A stretch of DNA of 33,847 bases from Verrucomicrobiota bacterium (GTDB lineage Bacteria > Verrucomicrobiota > Verrucomicrobiia > Limisphaerales > JADJPG01). Every line of letters begins with the position of its first letter. Position 1 is the first letter of the stretch. Positions 33,099-33,847 of this stretch are shown here, one piece after another. Position numbers and translations under genes: made by a program. The stretch spans positions 1 to 33,847 of the forward strand of contig JADJPG010000057.1 in NCBI GenBank assembly GCA_016713365.1, given 5' to 3'. The notes beneath the pieces are model-generated. The model was given only the letters and a program-made list of their open reading frames with translations, had not been told where the DNA came from and made no database searches.

Positions 33099-33847
33099 TC
33101 AAACAACAGTGAAGGAGCGACGAGTCGCTTCTGCCTTGGCAGCATCCATGATGGCCTCAGCCTTGTCACCAATTTCCGGCATCTCAGCGAGGTCACTGAC
33201 CTCTGCCTGGAGGAGATCCTCCAGACTGGTCAAGCCGTGCTGAACGAGCGCGCTCGCGTGCTCCTCAGCAATGCCGGGAATCGCCGCCAACGCCTTCACC
33301 GCCTGGGCGATCTTTTCTTCAAAACCCATCACCGCAATCTGCTCGGCTTCGATATCGACCTGCCAACCCGTCAGCCTTGCGGTCAGACGCGCGTTCTGGC
33401 CGCGCTTTCCGATGGCGAGCGACAACTGGTCGTCACTGACGACAATCTTCACCTGACGGCGGGCCTCATCGATTTCAAAAGTCTTTAACTTCGCCGGCGC
33501 CAGGGCGTTCGTGACAAACTCCCGGACATTCGGCGACCAGCGGATGATATCCACCTTCTCGTTGTTCAGTTCGCGAACAATATTCTTCACGCGCTGCCCC
33601 CGGAGACCAACACAGGCCCCGACCGGATCCACTTTCTCGTCCCGGGTGTAAACCGCCAGCTTCGTGCGGAAACCCGGCTCACGGGCAACGCCCTTGATCT
33701 CGATCGTTCCGTCGCTGATCTCGGACACTTCGAGCAGGAACAGCTTGATGACAAACTGCGGATCAGCGCGGGAAAGGATGATTTCCGGACCGTGCGGACC
33801 ATTCTCGACGGCCTTCACGTAGCAGCGAATTCGTTCCCCGACCTGAT
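33099..33847 (-). CDS. nusA: Transcription termination/antitermination factor NusA, C-terminal part
   Basis: The gene runs off the right edge, so the N-terminal domain is missing; the frame stays open through the last bases ('VGERIRCYV'). What is visible is the end of the S1 domain ('GPEIILSRADPQFVIKLF'), KH1 with 'REPGFRTKLAVYTRDEKVDP' and 'GACVGLRGQRVKNIVRELN', KH2 with 'DDQLSLAIGKRGQNARL', and a C-terminal helical region with HhH-like 'IPGIAEEHASALVQHGLTSL'. NusA binds RNA polymerase and nascent RNA to modulate pausing and termination. It heads the nusA-infB-rbfA-nrnA-truB operon on this strand. The ATG-like start near 33818 is internal (a GTG codon). Confidence 0.97.
   Translation of the reverse strand, partial: QVGERIRCYVKAVENGPHGPEIILSRADPQFVIKLFLLEVSEISDGTIEIKGVAREPGFRTKLAVYTRDEKVDPVGACVGLRGQRVKNIVRELNNEKVDIIRWSPNVREFVTNALAPAKLKTFEIDEARRQVKIVVSDDQLSLAIGKRGQNARLTARLTGWQVDIEAEQIAVMGFEEKIAQAVKALAAIPGIAEEHASALVQHGLTSLEDLLQAEVSDLAEMPEIGDKAEAIMDAAKAEATRRSFTVV

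Noticed and set aside
30527..33112. 861-codon plus-strand ORF opposite infB
   Set aside because: It is a shadow of infB in GC-rich DNA; the translation has no recognisable domain and the minus-strand gene is unmistakable.

Overview
The window looks like part of a chromosome from a GC-rich Verrucomicrobium, or a close PVC relative. The evidence is the set of families: a PSD1/DUF1549/DUF1553 cytochrome-type protein paired with a DUF1501 protein, very large exported proteins built from LamG, lamin-tail (LTD), CotH and HAF modules, and C-termini ending in an 'RFYRI'-like strand. This assignment is an inference from family content only.

Layout. (1) Positions 1-10916 (+) hold a giant exported multidomain protein, cut by the window edge and by one frameshift near 2652, followed by a smaller exported protein with Ca-binding TSP3-like repeats. 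The 5' end of the smaller gene contains a perfect 42-nt inverted-repeat element. (2) 11084-12175 (+) is a radical SAM/SPASM enzyme. (3) 12358-18408 (+) is a 2016-residue exported LTD/LamG/CotH protein. (4) 18476-23438 (+) is a PSD1 + DUF1501 pair. Both reading frames are broken by about ten one-base shifts, nearly all in short G/C runs, within 20.99-22.38 kb. (5) 23536-24061 (-) is an Imm11-like (DUF1629) gene with one frameshift. (6) 24174-28446 is a visibly less GC-rich accessory segment. It carries an ABC-three-component (ABC-3C) conflict system on the minus strand (endonuclease-like/CTD protein, ~70-aa middle component, DUF2326 ATPase), a 122-aa hypothetical gene and a composite palindromic repeat. 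(7) 28447-33847 (-) is the conserved nusA-infB-rbfA-nrnA-truB operon.

The main observation is that the ABC-3C segment is bracketed by direct repeats of the 3' end of truB. The last 103 nt of truB (28447-28549) recur in the same orientation at 24174-24276 with about 96 of 103 matches. The differences are synonymous or conservative, and the stop codon is kept. This is what a genomic island integrated at the 3' end of truB would look like, with the old 3' end displaced to the far side. The displaced copy is fused in frame to an upstream stretch, giving a 58-codon ORF directly downstream of the ATPase gene.

How the genes work together: the truB operon supplies transcription elongation, translation initiation, ribosome maturation and tRNA pseudouridylation. 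The plus-strand genes in the left two thirds are mostly surface or secreted proteins of the kind PVC bacteria use at the cell envelope. The ABC-3C segment is a candidate anti-phage or anti-plasmid module sitting between them. I saw no tRNA, rRNA, CRISPR array, integrase or transposase gene.
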